64,000 nucleotides of DNA from Caproicibacterium sp. BJN0003 (GCF_026314295.1 NZ_CP111108.1:806001-870000); one strand, 5' to 3'; positions 27,521-37,265 are shown, numbered from the stretch's first letter. Notes: generated from the letters alone by a model not told the origin. A program made the numbers and translations.

Positions 27521-28954
27521 ATGAGACAATTTGACTATGATTTATTAGTAATTGGAGCTGGCCCTGCGGGAATATTTACCGCTTTGGAAATGAATCGGCT
27601 GGCGCCTGAAAAGAAAGTTCTGGTGATAGATTCCGGCAGCGCAATTGCCAAAAGAACATGTCCGGCCAGAACCAGCGGTCAATGTGTACATTGTAAGACC
27701 TGCAATATTATGAACGGCTGGGCAGGAGCCGGAGCATTTTCAGACGGAAAACTTTCTCTTTCGGAGGAAGTTGGCGGGCATATTACGGATTTTATGAGCA
27801 CACAGGAAGCGGAAAAGATGATTCATTACTGCGATGAAATCTATCTGAAATTTGGTGCGCCCAAAAAAGTGTTTGGAGAAGGCAACAAATTTGCCGATAA
27901 GATTGCCTATGAAGCCCGCAAGGAAAATATTCAGCTGATTCATTGCCCGGTACGTCATATGGGAACGGAATACAGCTTTCAAGTTCTCAGCGCTATGTAT
28001 GATTATTTAGCTGCACAGCCGAATTTCGAGTTCCGTGCGCATACGACTGCCGATACTATTTTTGTAGAAGACGGCCGTGCCTGTGGAGCATATCTTTTAG
28101 GACCGGACGGAAAAAAAGAACTTGTGAGGGCTAAGCGTGTTGTGGCAGCCCCCGGCCGCGGCGGTGCAGACTGGTTGAATCGAATCAGCAAAGAAACCGG
28201 GCTGTCAGTTACCAATAATGAAGTGGATATTGGAGTGCGGGTAGAAGTACCGAATGCGGTGATGGATCACCTGACGAAAAATCTTTATGAAGCAAAATTG
28301 ATTTATTATTCTGATACTTTTGAGAATAAAGTGCGTACTTTTTGCATGAATCCCGGAGGAATCGTCAGCGAAGAACATTATGATGGACCTAACGGAGGAA
28401 TTGCAGTTGTAAATGGGCATTCCTATGCAGATGAAGATCGCCACAGCGATAATACAAACTTTGCACTGCTTGTTTCCACAAAATTTACGCAGCCGTTCCA
28501 TCAGCCGATTGAATATGGGCGATATATCGCCCAGTTGGGGAATATGCTTACCGGCGGCGGAATTATGGTACAGCGGCTGGGAGATTTGCTTTTGGGGCGC
28601 CGTACCGATGAGACGCGGCTGCAGAAAAGCACTACGATCCCGACGCTGAAAAATGCGGTGCCGGGAGATCTTTCTTTCGTTCTGCCACATCGTCATTTGA
28701 CTTCTATTGTAGAGACGCTGCGGGCGCTTGATAAGCTGGCGCCGGGTCTCTACAGCAGAAATACGCTGCTTTATGGAGTGGAAGTTAAGTTCTATTCCGC
28801 TAAAGTCGCGGTCAATCAAAACTTTGAAACGCAGCTTCCGGCACTTTATGCGATCGGTGACGGCGCCGGGATTACTCGTGGATTGATGCAGGCATCTGTT
28901 ACCGGGGTCATGGCAGCTCGTCATATTATAGAAAGCCTGAAAGAAACAAATTAA
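27521..28954 (+). CDS. NAD(P)/FAD-dependent oxidoreductase
   Basis: A 477-residue flavoprotein. The Rossmann motif VIGAGPAGIFTALEM (about residues 9-23) binds FAD. A Cys-rich element CPARTSGQCVHCKTCNIM follows near residues 47-64, then SDGKLSL. The C-terminus has the FAD-closing motif YAIGDGAGITRGLMQA. This belongs to a widespread FAD-dependent dehydrogenase family of unknown substrate; the Cys-rich element may hold a cluster or a redox disulfide. ATG 27521 has GGAGG five bases upstream. Confidence 0.83.
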   Translation: MRQFDYDLLVIGAGPAGIFTALEMNRLAPEKKVLVIDSGSAIAKRTCPARTSGQCVHCKTCNIMNGWAGAGAFSDGKLSLSEEVGGHITDFMSTQEAEKMIHYCDEIYLKFGAPKKVFGEGNKFADKIAYEARKENIQLIHCPVRHMGTEYSFQVLSAMYDYLAAQPNFEFRAHTTADTIFVEDGRACGAYLLGPDGKKELVRAKRVVAAPGRGGADWLNRISKETGLSVTNNEVDIGVRVEVPNAVMDHLTKNLYEAKLIYYSDTFENKVRTFCMNPGGIVSEEHYDGPNGGIAVVNGHSYADEDRHSDNTNFALLVSTKFTQPFHQPIEYGRYIAQLGNMLTGGGIMVQRLGDLLLGRRTDETRLQKSTTIPTLKNAVPGDLSFVLPHRHLTSIVETLRALDKLAPGLYSRNTLLYGVEVKFYSAKVAVNQNFETQLPALYAIGDGAGITRGLMQASVTGVMAARHIIESLKETN

Positions 28955-29059
28955 AATAAAGTTTTTATGCGATCGCTTTTTGGAAAACAAAGGAATTTAA
29001 TCATAATCGTTTTCTGTGCGCATACTTTTTGAAAGAGATTCTTTTATGGGGGTGCGCTC

Positions 29060-30067
29060 ATGGAAAACAGGGTACGGAATTATTTCGTGGATGCTAACAC
29101 GGCCAGAGGATGGATCGATTTTTATGATTCTAATTTTAGTCCTTTGGAAACGGCCGTCTGCCTTTATGGCTGGCCGTCTATGATGATTTCTGAATTGATT
29201 GCCGATATTTGTCATACGGCGAAAGAAGAAGAGACCTCAATCGAGCTGATTCATGACAGCTTGGATAATCATATGGCAGGAATTATTTTACCAAAGTTTT
29301 CAGCCGGCATTATTAATGAACCGATTTTTGCAGGGTATAGTGTTCAACGCCTGCTCGGTGGAAAAGAACTGGATTGTGCATTTGCAGCGCTGCAGCAGGC
29401 CAAAGAAGATTTTGCCTCTGCACTTAAAGTTCATGATGGATGGGAAAAAATTTATCTGGGGCGGATTGACTTTCAAAAGTTGGATCAAGTATTTACTTTT
29501 ACATCAGATCGTTTGCTTCAGGATGCTCTGCCCAAAACCGGAAAGGCTGTTCATCGCTTTTTCGGTGCGGCAACTGCGGATGGTTCTCTCGATTACATTC
29601 CGAATTTGACAGAAGACCTCAGTCGCAGAATCTTTTTAAAGGGACGTCCGGGCACTGGAAAATCGACTTTGCTCAAGCGCTTTGCACATAAGGCAATGGA
29701 ATCTGGATATGATTGTGAAATTTATCATTGCGGCTTTGACCCGGAGAGCTTGGATATGGTGATTGTACGAGAGCTTTCTCTCTGTATTTTTGACAGTACG
29801 GCTCCGCATGAATATCAGCCTTCTCGCCCGGGAGACGAAGTGCTGGACCTTTATAAAGCAGCGGTCGTTCCGCATACCGATGAAACCTGTGCCGCAGAAA
29901 TAGCAGCCAGTGCAGCAGCGTACCATACACAGATCAATAAAGCGGTTTCTGCTCTTTCACAAGCAAAAGAATTTCTGAATGAACATTCCAAGAGAATTTT
30001 GGAAGATGTCCGAATGGAACATTTTTGTACAGTGCGGGATGAAATTACAGAAAAAATATTTTCATAA
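29060..30067 (+). CDS. P-loop ATPase-like protein (PRK06851-type), N-terminal site degenerate
   Basis: A 335-residue protein made of two related halves. The second half has an intact Walker A, KGRPGTGKST (near residues 195-204), followed by EIYHCGFDPESLDMV and CIFDSTAPHEYQP, conserved in the PRK06851-type family. The first half starts with NTARGWIDFYDSNF and has the matching place, but its loop reads YGWPSMMIS with no GKS/T, so it should not bind nucleotide in the usual way. Role unknown. GGGGGTG precedes ATG 29060. Confidence 0.75.
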   Translation: MENRVRNYFVDANTARGWIDFYDSNFSPLETAVCLYGWPSMMISELIADICHTAKEEETSIELIHDSLDNHMAGIILPKFSAGIINEPIFAGYSVQRLLGGKELDCAFAALQQAKEDFASALKVHDGWEKIYLGRIDFQKLDQVFTFTSDRLLQDALPKTGKAVHRFFGAATADGSLDYIPNLTEDLSRRIFLKGRPGTGKSTLLKRFAHKAMESGYDCEIYHCGFDPESLDMVIVRELSLCIFDSTAPHEYQPSRPGDEVLDLYKAAVVPHTDETCAAEIAASAAAYHTQINKAVSALSQAKEFLNEHSKRILEDVRMEHFCTVRDEITEKIFS

Positions 30068-30098
30068 CCTTTTTTACGAGATTAGAATACTTTGTTGT

Positions 30099-30134
30099 GA
30101 GCCGCGGCTTTTAGAAGCCACGGCTTATTTTTTG
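30099..30134 (+). terminator. Terminator after the P-loop gene
   Basis: AGCCGCGGCTT ... AAGCCACGGCT with a short loop, followed by TATTTTTT. Confidence 0.75.
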
Positions 30135-30158
30135 AGGAAAGCTTTTTAAAGAGAGCGG

Positions 30159-30187
30159 TTGACAAAAAGTATGGGACTCGATAAACT
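30159..30187 (+). promoter_or_regulatory. Promoter of the CrtI-like oxidoreductase gene
   Basis: Perfect TTGACA (30159-30164), 17-bp spacer, TAAACT (30182-30187), 37 bases before the start codon. Confidence 0.65.
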
Positions 30188-30223
30188 AAAAACGAATGTT
30201 TAGCAGAAAGTAGGGAAGATTTG

Positions 30224-31711
30224 TTGAAAAGAGTCAATAAAATTGCCATTATTGGTGGTGGTATTTCCGGACTTGCTGCCGGAATCTGGGGGCAGAAGCA
30301 AGGATTCCAAACGGTTATTTTTGATAAGAACAGTGCGCCCGGCGGCTTTTGTGCCGGATGGAAAGCAGGAGTGCAGCAGGTTGGATTTTGTTTTCGCGGG
30401 CTGATTGGAACAAAAGAAAATACGGTGTTAAACCATTTATGGAGAGAGACAAGGGCTCTTGGGAATACATTGATTATTCAGCCGGAAAGTTTTTTAAGTG
30501 TTTCGGAAAATGATAGGTCTATTACACTTTGGCAGGATTTGGAACGCTTTGAACGTGAGGCAAAGAAGCTTTCTCCCGAGGATGCTCCCACTATTTCCAT
30601 GTTTTGCGATGCAATTCGTACGATTGCAGAGTATGAAATTCCGGCCCAAAAGCCGGATGAACTTTTAGGACCTTTAGAGCGCTTAAAAGCTGGGAATAAA
30701 GAAGCAGAAAAGCTTTTGCAGAAAGCCTCTGAAGTCAGTATGAAGCAGTTTGTTAATGAGTTCAGAAACCCGGTGCTGCGGCGCCTATTTTCTTCAGTTC
30801 AGCCCCAGAATGGAACATTGGCGTCATTTTTGTTTCAGTATGCGATGTTCGTCAGCGGAAACTATGGGCTTCCCGTTGGGGGCGCTGCTGCTATGGCAAG
30901 GAGAATGGCGGAGCAATATCAGCGTCTCGGCGGAGTTTTGCGGCTAAATGCCACGGTTGAGCAGATCTTGACGGCGAATGGAGCGGCAAGAGGAGTTGAA
31001 TTGCACAGCGGTGAACGCTATTTTGCGCATTGGACGATTGCGGCATGTGATCCGGATATTACGACTCATCATCTGATTCCCCCTAATACAGAATTAGATA
31101 AAAATTTTCAACAGCGATATGAAGACCGACTTCACAATCCAATTTTCACCGGCTTTTACTGCGCTTTTCGTACGAACCAGGATCCCGGACTGATGCTGCA
31201 TATGCAGGATTTTGAGGTGGAACCTTTTTCAATCGGAAAAACTTTGATTAACCGTCTCTGTCTGATACAGTCAAGCTATGATTCTCAACTGGGTCAAAAT
31301 GCGAACGCTCAGTTTGTGTGTCTGATTCCACAGGCGGAAGAGAGTTACAATTATTGGGAGGAATTATCTCAAAACGAAGTTCTGTATGAGGCGGAGACCA
31401 ATAAAATTATGAAAAAAGTGCTGGAACAGCTTCGAAAAAGATTTCCTGAATTGGATTTAAAACCTGTATGCTGTGCGGCACCGGATTTTTTCAGCCGACG
31501 TTTTGGCGCTTATCACGGAACTTGGAGCCCGTTTGTTACACTGCCGGGGATTAAATATCAGCCGATGCCGTTTACGGTGCCGGGAGTTCGTCGGCTGCTT
31601 CTTTCTGGTCAATGGATGCATGCAGAAGGCGGTCTTCATGCCGCACTGATCGAGGGCCGCTTTTCAATTCAGCGTATTTGTCATAAAGAACGACTGCCGT
31701 TTTCTGAATAA
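30224..31711 (+). CDS. NAD(P)/FAD-dependent oxidoreductase, phytoene desaturase-like
   Basis: A 495-residue flavoprotein of the CrtI/amine oxidase-like group. IAIIGGGISGLAAGIWGQ near the start binds FAD, with GGFCAGW as the following conserved loop; the end has LLSGQWMHAEGGLHAAL. Such proteins include carotenoid desaturases and prolycopene isomerase relatives, but no carotenoid gene is nearby, so the substrate is open. The start is probably TTG 30224 (TAGGGAAG upstream); TTG 30221 is adjacent. Confidence 0.8.
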   Translation: MKRVNKIAIIGGGISGLAAGIWGQKQGFQTVIFDKNSAPGGFCAGWKAGVQQVGFCFRGLIGTKENTVLNHLWRETRALGNTLIIQPESFLSVSENDRSITLWQDLERFEREAKKLSPEDAPTISMFCDAIRTIAEYEIPAQKPDELLGPLERLKAGNKEAEKLLQKASEVSMKQFVNEFRNPVLRRLFSSVQPQNGTLASFLFQYAMFVSGNYGLPVGGAAAMARRMAEQYQRLGGVLRLNATVEQILTANGAARGVELHSGERYFAHWTIAACDPDITTHHLIPPNTELDKNFQQRYEDRLHNPIFTGFYCAFRTNQDPGLMLHMQDFEVEPFSIGKTLINRLCLIQSSYDSQLGQNANAQFVCLIPQAEESYNYWEELSQNEVLYEAETNKIMKKVLEQLRKRFPELDLKPVCCAAPDFFSRRFGAYHGTWSPFVTLPGIKYQPMPFTVPGVRRLLLSGQWMHAEGGLHAALIEGRFSIQRICHKERLPFSE

Positions 31712-31866
31712 ATAAAAGACAAATATCCAAAATAATGTTATTTGGGAAAAGTTTCTGCTTCTTTTTTTGCTTTGAGTGTGCTAGAATAAAGGCGTTTTAG
31801 AAAAAAACGAAGCAATTAGTCTAGATAATTTGTCTATTATATAATTTGAAAGAGGTTGAACTTTTT

Positions 31867-32355
31867 ATGATGTGGGATTCTGTAGATTTAAAAGCATATC
31901 ATGATTGTGTTGCTGATCTTTTGGGAACAAAAGAAGTCAATGAAATGCGCGATCTGGACCACCACGCACATATTAGCTGTTATGAACACTCTGTGTTTGT
32001 TTCCTATTTAAGTTTTCGAATCTGCCGTAGGCTGCATATTGATTATCGGGCGGCTGCCAGAGGAGGACTTTTACATGATTTGTTTCTTTATGATTGGCAT
32101 ACGGACCCACATGAGGGAATGCACGGATTTTCTCATCCGAAAGCAGCACTAAAAAATGCAAAGGAATTATGCCCGCTGACTCCTAAAGAGGAGGATATTA
32201 TTTTAAAGCATATGTGGCCTCTTACTTTGCGTCAGGTTCCAAAATATCGTGAGTCTTTTGTCGTTTCGGGGGCTGATAAGCTCTGTGCATTGATGGAGAT
32301 GTTTTCATTTTATAGAATTTTGAAAATCAAACGCCACCTCGCTCTAGCAGTTTAA
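31867..32355 (+). CDS. HD domain protein
   Basis: A 162-residue putative metal-dependent phosphohydrolase. Metal ligands are suggested by CYEHSVFVSY, then LLHDLFLYDWH, and a later ILKHMWPLT. The short single-domain form resembles the uncharacterised HD family proteins of Clostridia. ATG 31867 lies after AGAGG. No partner gene is evident; downstream is a long hairpin and then the peptide importer. Confidence 0.75.
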   Translation: MMWDSVDLKAYHDCVADLLGTKEVNEMRDLDHHAHISCYEHSVFVSYLSFRICRRLHIDYRAAARGGLLHDLFLYDWHTDPHEGMHGFSHPKAALKNAKELCPLTPKEEDIILKHMWPLTLRQVPKYRESFVVSGADKLCALMEMFSFYRILKIKRHLALAV

Positions 32356-32367
32356 AGCGTTTTCTAC

Positions 32368-32455
32368 AAAAATGCAGGATTGGAAAGCTATAATTACAAA
32401 AATTCACTAAAAATATGGTGATAGCTTTAAAATGAAGAGCTTTTTGCATTTTTTT
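32368..32455 (+). terminator. Long hairpin, probable terminator of the HD gene
   Basis: Outer stem AAAAATGCA (32368-32376) with TGCATTTTT (32445-32453) and inner stem AAAGCTAT (32384-32391) with ATAGCTTT (32421-32428), followed by T residues. The large interior loops make it an unusual terminator. Confidence 0.4.
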
Positions 32456-32457
32456 AC

Positions 32458-32486
32458 TTGCCAACCGTAAATGTGCGCGCTATAAT
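32458..32486 (+). promoter_or_regulatory. Promoter of the peptide ABC importer operon
   Basis: TTGCCA (32458-32463), 17-bp spacer, perfect TATAAT (32481-32486). Transcription would begin near 32493, about 130 bases before the first gene. Confidence 0.7.
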
Positions 32487-32493
32487 AATACAA

Positions 32494-32534
32494 AGCACGG
32501 GTGCTTGACCAGAAGAGGGAGAGCGCCTTTTTTT
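32494..32534 (+). promoter_or_regulatory. Candidate attenuator in the peptide importer leader
   Basis: Two mutually exclusive stems: AGCAC/GTGCT (32494-32505) and GGTGCTT (32500-32506) with GAGCGCC (32521-32527), the second followed directly by seven T. The second would terminate transcription within about 40 bases of its start. The trigger is unknown; the inner loop of 14 bases is long for a terminator. Confidence 0.4.
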
Positions 32535-32623
32535 GTATATGGACTTTATTTTTTAAAGGGTATCACAAATGTGCTTTTGCAAATTGTGCAGAATACTGCA
32601 GAAGATTGAAAAGGGGTAGTTTT

Positions 32624-34228
32624 ATGAAGAAGAGCAAAAAGCTGCTTGCACTGGCGCTGGCTACAGCAATGGTGGGTGCAAGCATGGTTGGCTGCGGCAG
32701 TAGCCGCGCGGGCAGCAGCGCCTCCGGGACTACATCCGGAAGCCAAATGGCAGATACCATTACGTATGCGCAGGGCGCAGATCCTCGTGGACTGGATCCG
32801 GCCTATGTTGATGACGGCGAATCTGCTAAGATTATGTGCAATATTTATGAGGGACTTTTAAAGTACAACAAGGACTCCACCGAAGTAGAGCCCTGCCTTG
32901 CAAAGAGTTGGGATATCAGTGATGACGGACTTACTTATACTTTCCACCTTCAGGAGGGTGTTAAGTTCCAGGATGGTACTGATTTTAATGCAGATGCTGT
33001 TAAAAAGAGTATCGACCGCCAGCTGGAGCCGAACCGTAGTTCCGATATGCCGTATGCTTCCTTTGTTTATGGATCTGAAGCAGACAATACCGGTGTAAAA
33101 GCAGTCAAGGTAGTAGATGCCAACACAGTCGAAATTGATCTGCGTTCTGCTAATACTGCATTCCTTAAAAATATGGCAATGTGTATGGCAGCTCCGATCG
33201 TCAGCCCCACTGCTCTCGACAAGAACAACGGGAATTTGAACGAAGCTCCCTGCGGCACCGGCCCTTATACCTTTGTTTCTTGGAACAAAGGCCAGAGTGT
33301 TGTTTTAAAGAAGAACGACAATTATTGGGATAAGGATAACGCGGCAAAGACCGAGAACGTTGTTTTCCGCTTTATTGCTGAAAATGCTGCTCGTGTAACG
33401 GCTCTCGATAATGGCGAAGTTGATGTAATCGATGGAATTGATGATACGGTAGTACCCACCATTGAGGACGCCGGCAACAAGATCTTTAATGAAGACGGCA
33501 TGACTATTAACTACATGGCGTACAACACCAAGAGTGATATCTTCAAGAATGCAGCTGCTCGTAAAGCTGTCAGTGAAGCAATTAATGTTCCTGAGCTCGT
33601 AAAAGCACTTTATGGAGATTATGCCTCTGTTGCAAATTCCGTAATGCCTACTTTTATGGCACCGTATGATACCGATATTAAGCAGACTCAGTATGACCCG
33701 GATAAAGCAAAAGCAGATCTGGCTGCAGCCGGTGTTACTAAGATTAAGATGCTTACCTATACGAATCCTCGTCCGTATAACGCAAAAGGCGGTCAGCAGC
33801 TCGCAGAGACTATTAAGGGATATCTGGATAAAGTCGGCGTTGACTGTGAGATTGATGCTTATGACTGGACTACTTATAAGCAGAAAATCGAGACAGAATC
33901 CTACGATGTTGCGTTCTATGGCTGGACCGGTGATAATGGTGACCCGGATAACTTTATGAACCTGCTTGCCGATAAGACCGTTTCCATGAATCTTTCTCGT
34001 TACGATGATCCTACTTATAGAGCACTGATTCAAAAGGGCATTGCTACAAAAGACGGTGCTGATCGTGACGCAGTTTATAAACAGTGTGAACAAATGGTTG
34101 CCGATCAGAATGTCTGGCTTTTGATTTCACATTCCAAGAACCTGTGTGGCTACAATCCAAAGGTTCAGGGCTTCTACTATCATCAGACTGGTATTACTCC
34201 GTTTGCTGGAGTTACCAAAACGAAATAA
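32624..34228 (+). CDS. Peptide ABC transporter substrate-binding lipoprotein
   Basis: A 534-residue SBP family 5 protein that captures oligo- or dipeptides (nickel or glycans in some relatives) outside the cell. Signal peptide MKKSKKLLALALATAMVG with lipobox cysteine C24; then a Ser/Gly-rich linker and the motif GADPRGLDPAYVDDGE. EGLLKYNKDSTEVEPCLAKS is the usual family region. ATG 32624 has AAGGGG upstream. Codon use in this gene is more biased than in its neighbours, which suits high expression. First of five importer genes. Confidence 0.92.
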   Translation: MKKSKKLLALALATAMVGASMVGCGSSRAGSSASGTTSGSQMADTITYAQGADPRGLDPAYVDDGESAKIMCNIYEGLLKYNKDSTEVEPCLAKSWDISDDGLTYTFHLQEGVKFQDGTDFNADAVKKSIDRQLEPNRSSDMPYASFVYGSEADNTGVKAVKVVDANTVEIDLRSANTAFLKNMAMCMAAPIVSPTALDKNNGNLNEAPCGTGPYTFVSWNKGQSVVLKKNDNYWDKDNAAKTENVVFRFIAENAARVTALDNGEVDVIDGIDDTVVPTIEDAGNKIFNEDGMTINYMAYNTKSDIFKNAAARKAVSEAINVPELVKALYGDYASVANSVMPTFMAPYDTDIKQTQYDPDKAKADLAAAGVTKIKMLTYTNPRPYNAKGGQQLAETIKGYLDKVGVDCEIDAYDWTTYKQKIETESYDVAFYGWTGDNGDPDNFMNLLADKTVSMNLSRYDDPTYRALIQKGIATKDGADRDAVYKQCEQMVADQNVWLLISHSKNLCGYNPKVQGFYYHQTGITPFAGVTKTK

Positions 34229-34347
34229 GTAGAGTCGACTGCATTTTATAAACGCAGTGTTTGCCGGAAGCTGTCGGCAGTGATAGCTTCCGGCAATGCG
34301 TTTATATTGGTTACTATTTGGAAAAAGAAGGAAAGGACGTATACAGC

Positions 34348-35364
34348 TTGTTTAAATATACTATAAAACGCATTTTGCAGCTGATTCCGGTCCTTTTGGG
34401 TGTTTCCATTATCGTTTTTCTGATTATGCGTGTCTTTTCACCGGATCCGGCAGGTGTTGTGCTTGGACAGCATGCAACTCCGGCTGCCATGCAGGCATGG
34501 CGCCAGGAAAACGGCTTGAATGATCCCATTTGGCTTCAATACTGGAATTTTCTTATCGATGCGCTTCGTGGAGATCTAGGGACCTCCTATTACACACATT
34601 CTCCTGTAACGCAGGAAATTGCTTCTCGTTTTCCTGCAACTGTTGAGTTGGCAATTTGTGCGATTATTCTTGCTTCTGTTTTTGGAATCCTGCTTGGAGT
34701 CATTAGCAGTGTTAAGAAAAATTCGCTTGCAGATCATGCCAGTATGATTTTGGCACTGATTGGTGTCTCTATGCCGATCTTTTGGTCCGGCATGTTGATG
34801 ATTATCCTTTTTTCCGGTACATGGCATCTTTTGCCGAGCAGCGGACGAATCGACCCAATGCTTCAGCCGGTTGGAGGAACAGGGCTCTATTTGATTGATA
34901 CCTTGTTTTCCGGCGACTTTGAAGCTTTTGGCAATGCCCTGCAGCATTTGATTTTGCCGACAGTTGCGCTGAGCCTTTACTCGATGGCGATTATTACTCG
35001 TATGACTCGTTCCAGTATGTTGGAAACATTAGACCAAGATTACATACGTACTGCTGAAGCAAAAGGACTGACAAGAGGACGCGTGGTGCAGCACCATGCG
35101 CTGCGCAATGCGATGATTCCGGTTACGACAGTAATCGGATTGCAGTTTGGCAGTCTTCTTGGCGGCGCTGTTTTGACGGAGACGGTGTTTGCATGGCCTG
35201 GTATTGGAAAATATACGGTCGAATGTATTTTAAAATCCGACTTCCCGGTTGTTCAGGGAGTCGTTCTGCTGATAGCAGTGATCTTTGTTTTGCTGAATTT
35301 GGTGGTTGATATCATCTATGCATTCTTGGATCCGCGCATCAAGTACGCAAAGAAAGAAGGTTGA
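34348..35364 (+). CDS. Peptide ABC transporter permease (DppB/OppB type)
   Basis: A 338-residue inner permease. N-terminal YTIKRILQLIPVLLGVSIIVF is the family start, six membrane segments follow, and the EAA loop is RTAEAKGLTRGRVVQHHALRN spread near residue 240. The likely start is TTG 34348, with GAAAGGACG upstream. The stop overlaps the region just before the next permease. Confidence 0.9.
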   Translation: MFKYTIKRILQLIPVLLGVSIIVFLIMRVFSPDPAGVVLGQHATPAAMQAWRQENGLNDPIWLQYWNFLIDALRGDLGTSYYTHSPVTQEIASRFPATVELAICAIILASVFGILLGVISSVKKNSLADHASMILALIGVSMPIFWSGMLMIILFSGTWHLLPSSGRIDPMLQPVGGTGLYLIDTLFSGDFEAFGNALQHLILPTVALSLYSMAIITRMTRSSMLETLDQDYIRTAEAKGLTRGRVVQHHALRNAMIPVTTVIGLQFGSLLGGAVLTETVFAWPGIGKYTVECILKSDFPVVQGVVLLIAVIFVLLNLVVDIIYAFLDPRIKYAKKEG

Positions 35365-35369
35365 TCGCG

Positions 35370-36278
35370 ATGAAAAAACGACGAACTTCTGAAGCGGCCG
35401 CTTCTACGGAGATTCTTGAAAAGCCCGAATCCTTATGGCGTAGTATGTGGGACTCTCTGAAAGAGAACCGCGCAGCGATGATCAGCCTTTTTGTAATTGC
35501 TGCTTTAGTATTGATTGCGGTAACGACAGCAATTTTTCCTAAAATTTTGCCGTATGATCCTTATGATCAAGACCTTTCACAGGCGAAACTGTGGCCGAGT
35601 CCAGCACATATCTGTGGAACAGACCAGAATGGCCGTGATATTTTTGCACGTATCCTTGTAGGGACGCAGATTAGTCTTTCCGTTGGTTTGGCAGCTGTTA
35701 CGATCAGCTTAGTGATTGGTGTTGTATTAGGTTCAATCGCTGGTTATCGCGGCGGAAAAATTGATGCGGTTATCATGCGTTTTATGGACATTATGCTGAG
35801 TATTCCTTCTATCCTGCTGGCAATCGCTTTTATGGCTGCTTTAGGAAAAGGAATTGACAAGGCTGTTATCGCGATCGGGCTGGTTTCTATTCCGGAGTAT
35901 GCGCGAATTGTCCGCAGTCAGATCCTCTCCGTAAAAGAGAATGATTATGTGCAGGCGGCCCGTGTAATTGGTGATAAGGATGGACGAATTATTTTCCGTC
36001 ATATTTTACCGAACGTAACTTCTTCCATTGTTGTTCGTGCAACTTTGGGTATTTCTTCCGCAGTGCTGGATACAGCCGCCTTGGGCTTTTTGGGCTTAGG
36101 CGTACAGCCGCCTTTGGCAGAATGGGGCGATATGCTGGGAAGAGCTCGCGGAATGATCTTGCAGTTCCCTTATATGCTGGTTTTTCCGGGCCTTGCGATC
36201 ACGATTACCGTGCTTGCATTTAACTTGCTTGGAGATGGCCTTAGGGATGCGCTTGATCCGAAATCCAGAAAGAATTGA
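35370..36278 (+). CDS. Peptide ABC transporter permease (DppC/OppC type)
   Basis: A 302-residue permease pairing with the preceding one. A first membrane segment (about 35-58) is followed by the soluble loop with CGTDQNGRDIFARIL, the DppC/OppC signature, then five more segments and the EAA loop YVQAARVIGDKDGRIIFRH. GAAGG at 35355-35359 lies about ten bases before ATG 35370. Confidence 0.9.
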   Translation: MKKRRTSEAAASTEILEKPESLWRSMWDSLKENRAAMISLFVIAALVLIAVTTAIFPKILPYDPYDQDLSQAKLWPSPAHICGTDQNGRDIFARILVGTQISLSVGLAAVTISLVIGVVLGSIAGYRGGKIDAVIMRFMDIMLSIPSILLAIAFMAALGKGIDKAVIAIGLVSIPEYARIVRSQILSVKENDYVQAARVIGDKDGRIIFRHILPNVTSSIVVRATLGISSAVLDTAALGFLGLGVQPPLAEWGDMLGRARGMILQFPYMLVFPGLAITITVLAFNLLGDGLRDALDPKSRKN

Positions 36279-36287
36279 GGCGTGACA

Positions 36288-37265
36288 ATGCTGCTAGAAG
36301 TAAAAAACTTAGTGACGGAATTTCATATGAAACGCGGCACGGTCAAAGCGGTCAATAACATAAGTTATCAGGTGGATCAGGGAGAAATTCTTGCCATCGT
36401 TGGAGAATCCGGCTCCGGAAAGAGCGTTTCCTCTTTGTCGATTATGGGATTGATTAGAAGCCCTGGCGAAATTGCTGCCGGTGAAATTATTTATAACGGA
36501 CAGGATCTTTTGAAGCTTTCTCAAAAAGAGATGCAGAAAATCCGCGGCGACAAAATCAGCATGATTTTTCAGGAGCCGATGACGAGTTTGAATCCGGTGT
36601 ACCGGGTAGGCGATCAGATTACAGAGAGCATTTTGACGCATATGAAAATCTCCAAAGAAGAGGCTAAAAAGCGTGCGATTAAGATGCTGGAAATTGTAGG
36701 AATCCCAAGTCCGGCAGAACGTTTTAACGATTATCCACATCAGATGAGCGGTGGCATGCGCCAGAGAGTGATGATTGCAATGGCACTTTCCTGCGATCCG
36801 GAGCTACTGATTGCTGATGAACCAACAACGGCTTTGGATGTAACCATTCAGGCACAGATTCTGGACCTGCTCAAACAGATGCGGGATAAATTTCATATGG
36901 CCGTACTCCTGATTACGCATGACCTTGGTGTGGTTGCTGAGACTGCTGATCGTGTGCTTGTCATGTACTGCGGCCAAGTTGTGGAAGAAGCCGATGTAAA
37001 AGAATTGTTTGAAAAACCGCTGCATCCATATACGCTTGGATTGCTCAAGTCGATTCCGAGATTGGAAGATGAGAGCAAAGAGCCGCTTTATATGATTAAA
37101 GGAATGGTCCCGAATCCGCTACATATGCCTTCCGGATGCCCGTTTAGTGACCGTTGTGAGCGCTGTATGGAGCGCTGCCGGAAAGAAATGCCGGAGCTTC
37201 AGGAAATAAATGGACGTAAGGTGCGCTGTTTCCTGTATGATCAGAAAGAGGAGGCGCAAGCATGA
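36288..37265 (+). CDS. Peptide ABC transporter ATPase (DppD/OppD type)
   Basis: A 325-residue ATPase. Walker [10 protein letters not shown]-loop [12 protein letters not shown], signature [12 protein letters not shown], Walker [13 protein letters not shown]. The C-terminal oligopeptide/dipeptide extension holds the four-cysteine motif [14 protein letters not shown] that carries an iron-sulfur cluster in some relatives. ATG 36288 has TTGAGG upstream. It overlaps the next ATPase by four bases. Confidence 0.92.
   Translation: MLLEVKNLVTEFHMKRGTVKAVNNISYQVDQGEILAIVGESGSGKSVSSLSIMGLIRSPGEIAAGEIIYNGQDLLKLSQKEMQKIRGDKISMIFQEPMTSLNPVYRVGDQITESILTHMKISKEEAKKRAIKMLEIVGIPSPAERFNDYPHQMSGGMRQRVMIAMALSCDPELLIADEPTTALDVTIQAQILDLLKQMRDKFHMAVLLITHDLGVVAETADRVLVMYCGQVVEEADVKELFEKPLHPYTLGLLKSIPRLEDESKEPLYMIKGMVPNPLHMPSGCPFSDRCERCMERCRKEMPELQEINGRKVRCFLYDQKEEAQA

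Noticed and set aside
28205-28990. A 261-codon open frame on the minus strand.
   Set aside because: It is antisense to the well-supported FAD-dependent oxidoreductase and gives a low-complexity, motif-free product.
33305-34093. A 262-codon open frame on the minus strand.
   Set aside because: It mirrors the substrate-binding protein gene, whose codon bias leaves the reverse frame open; no motif or ribosome site.
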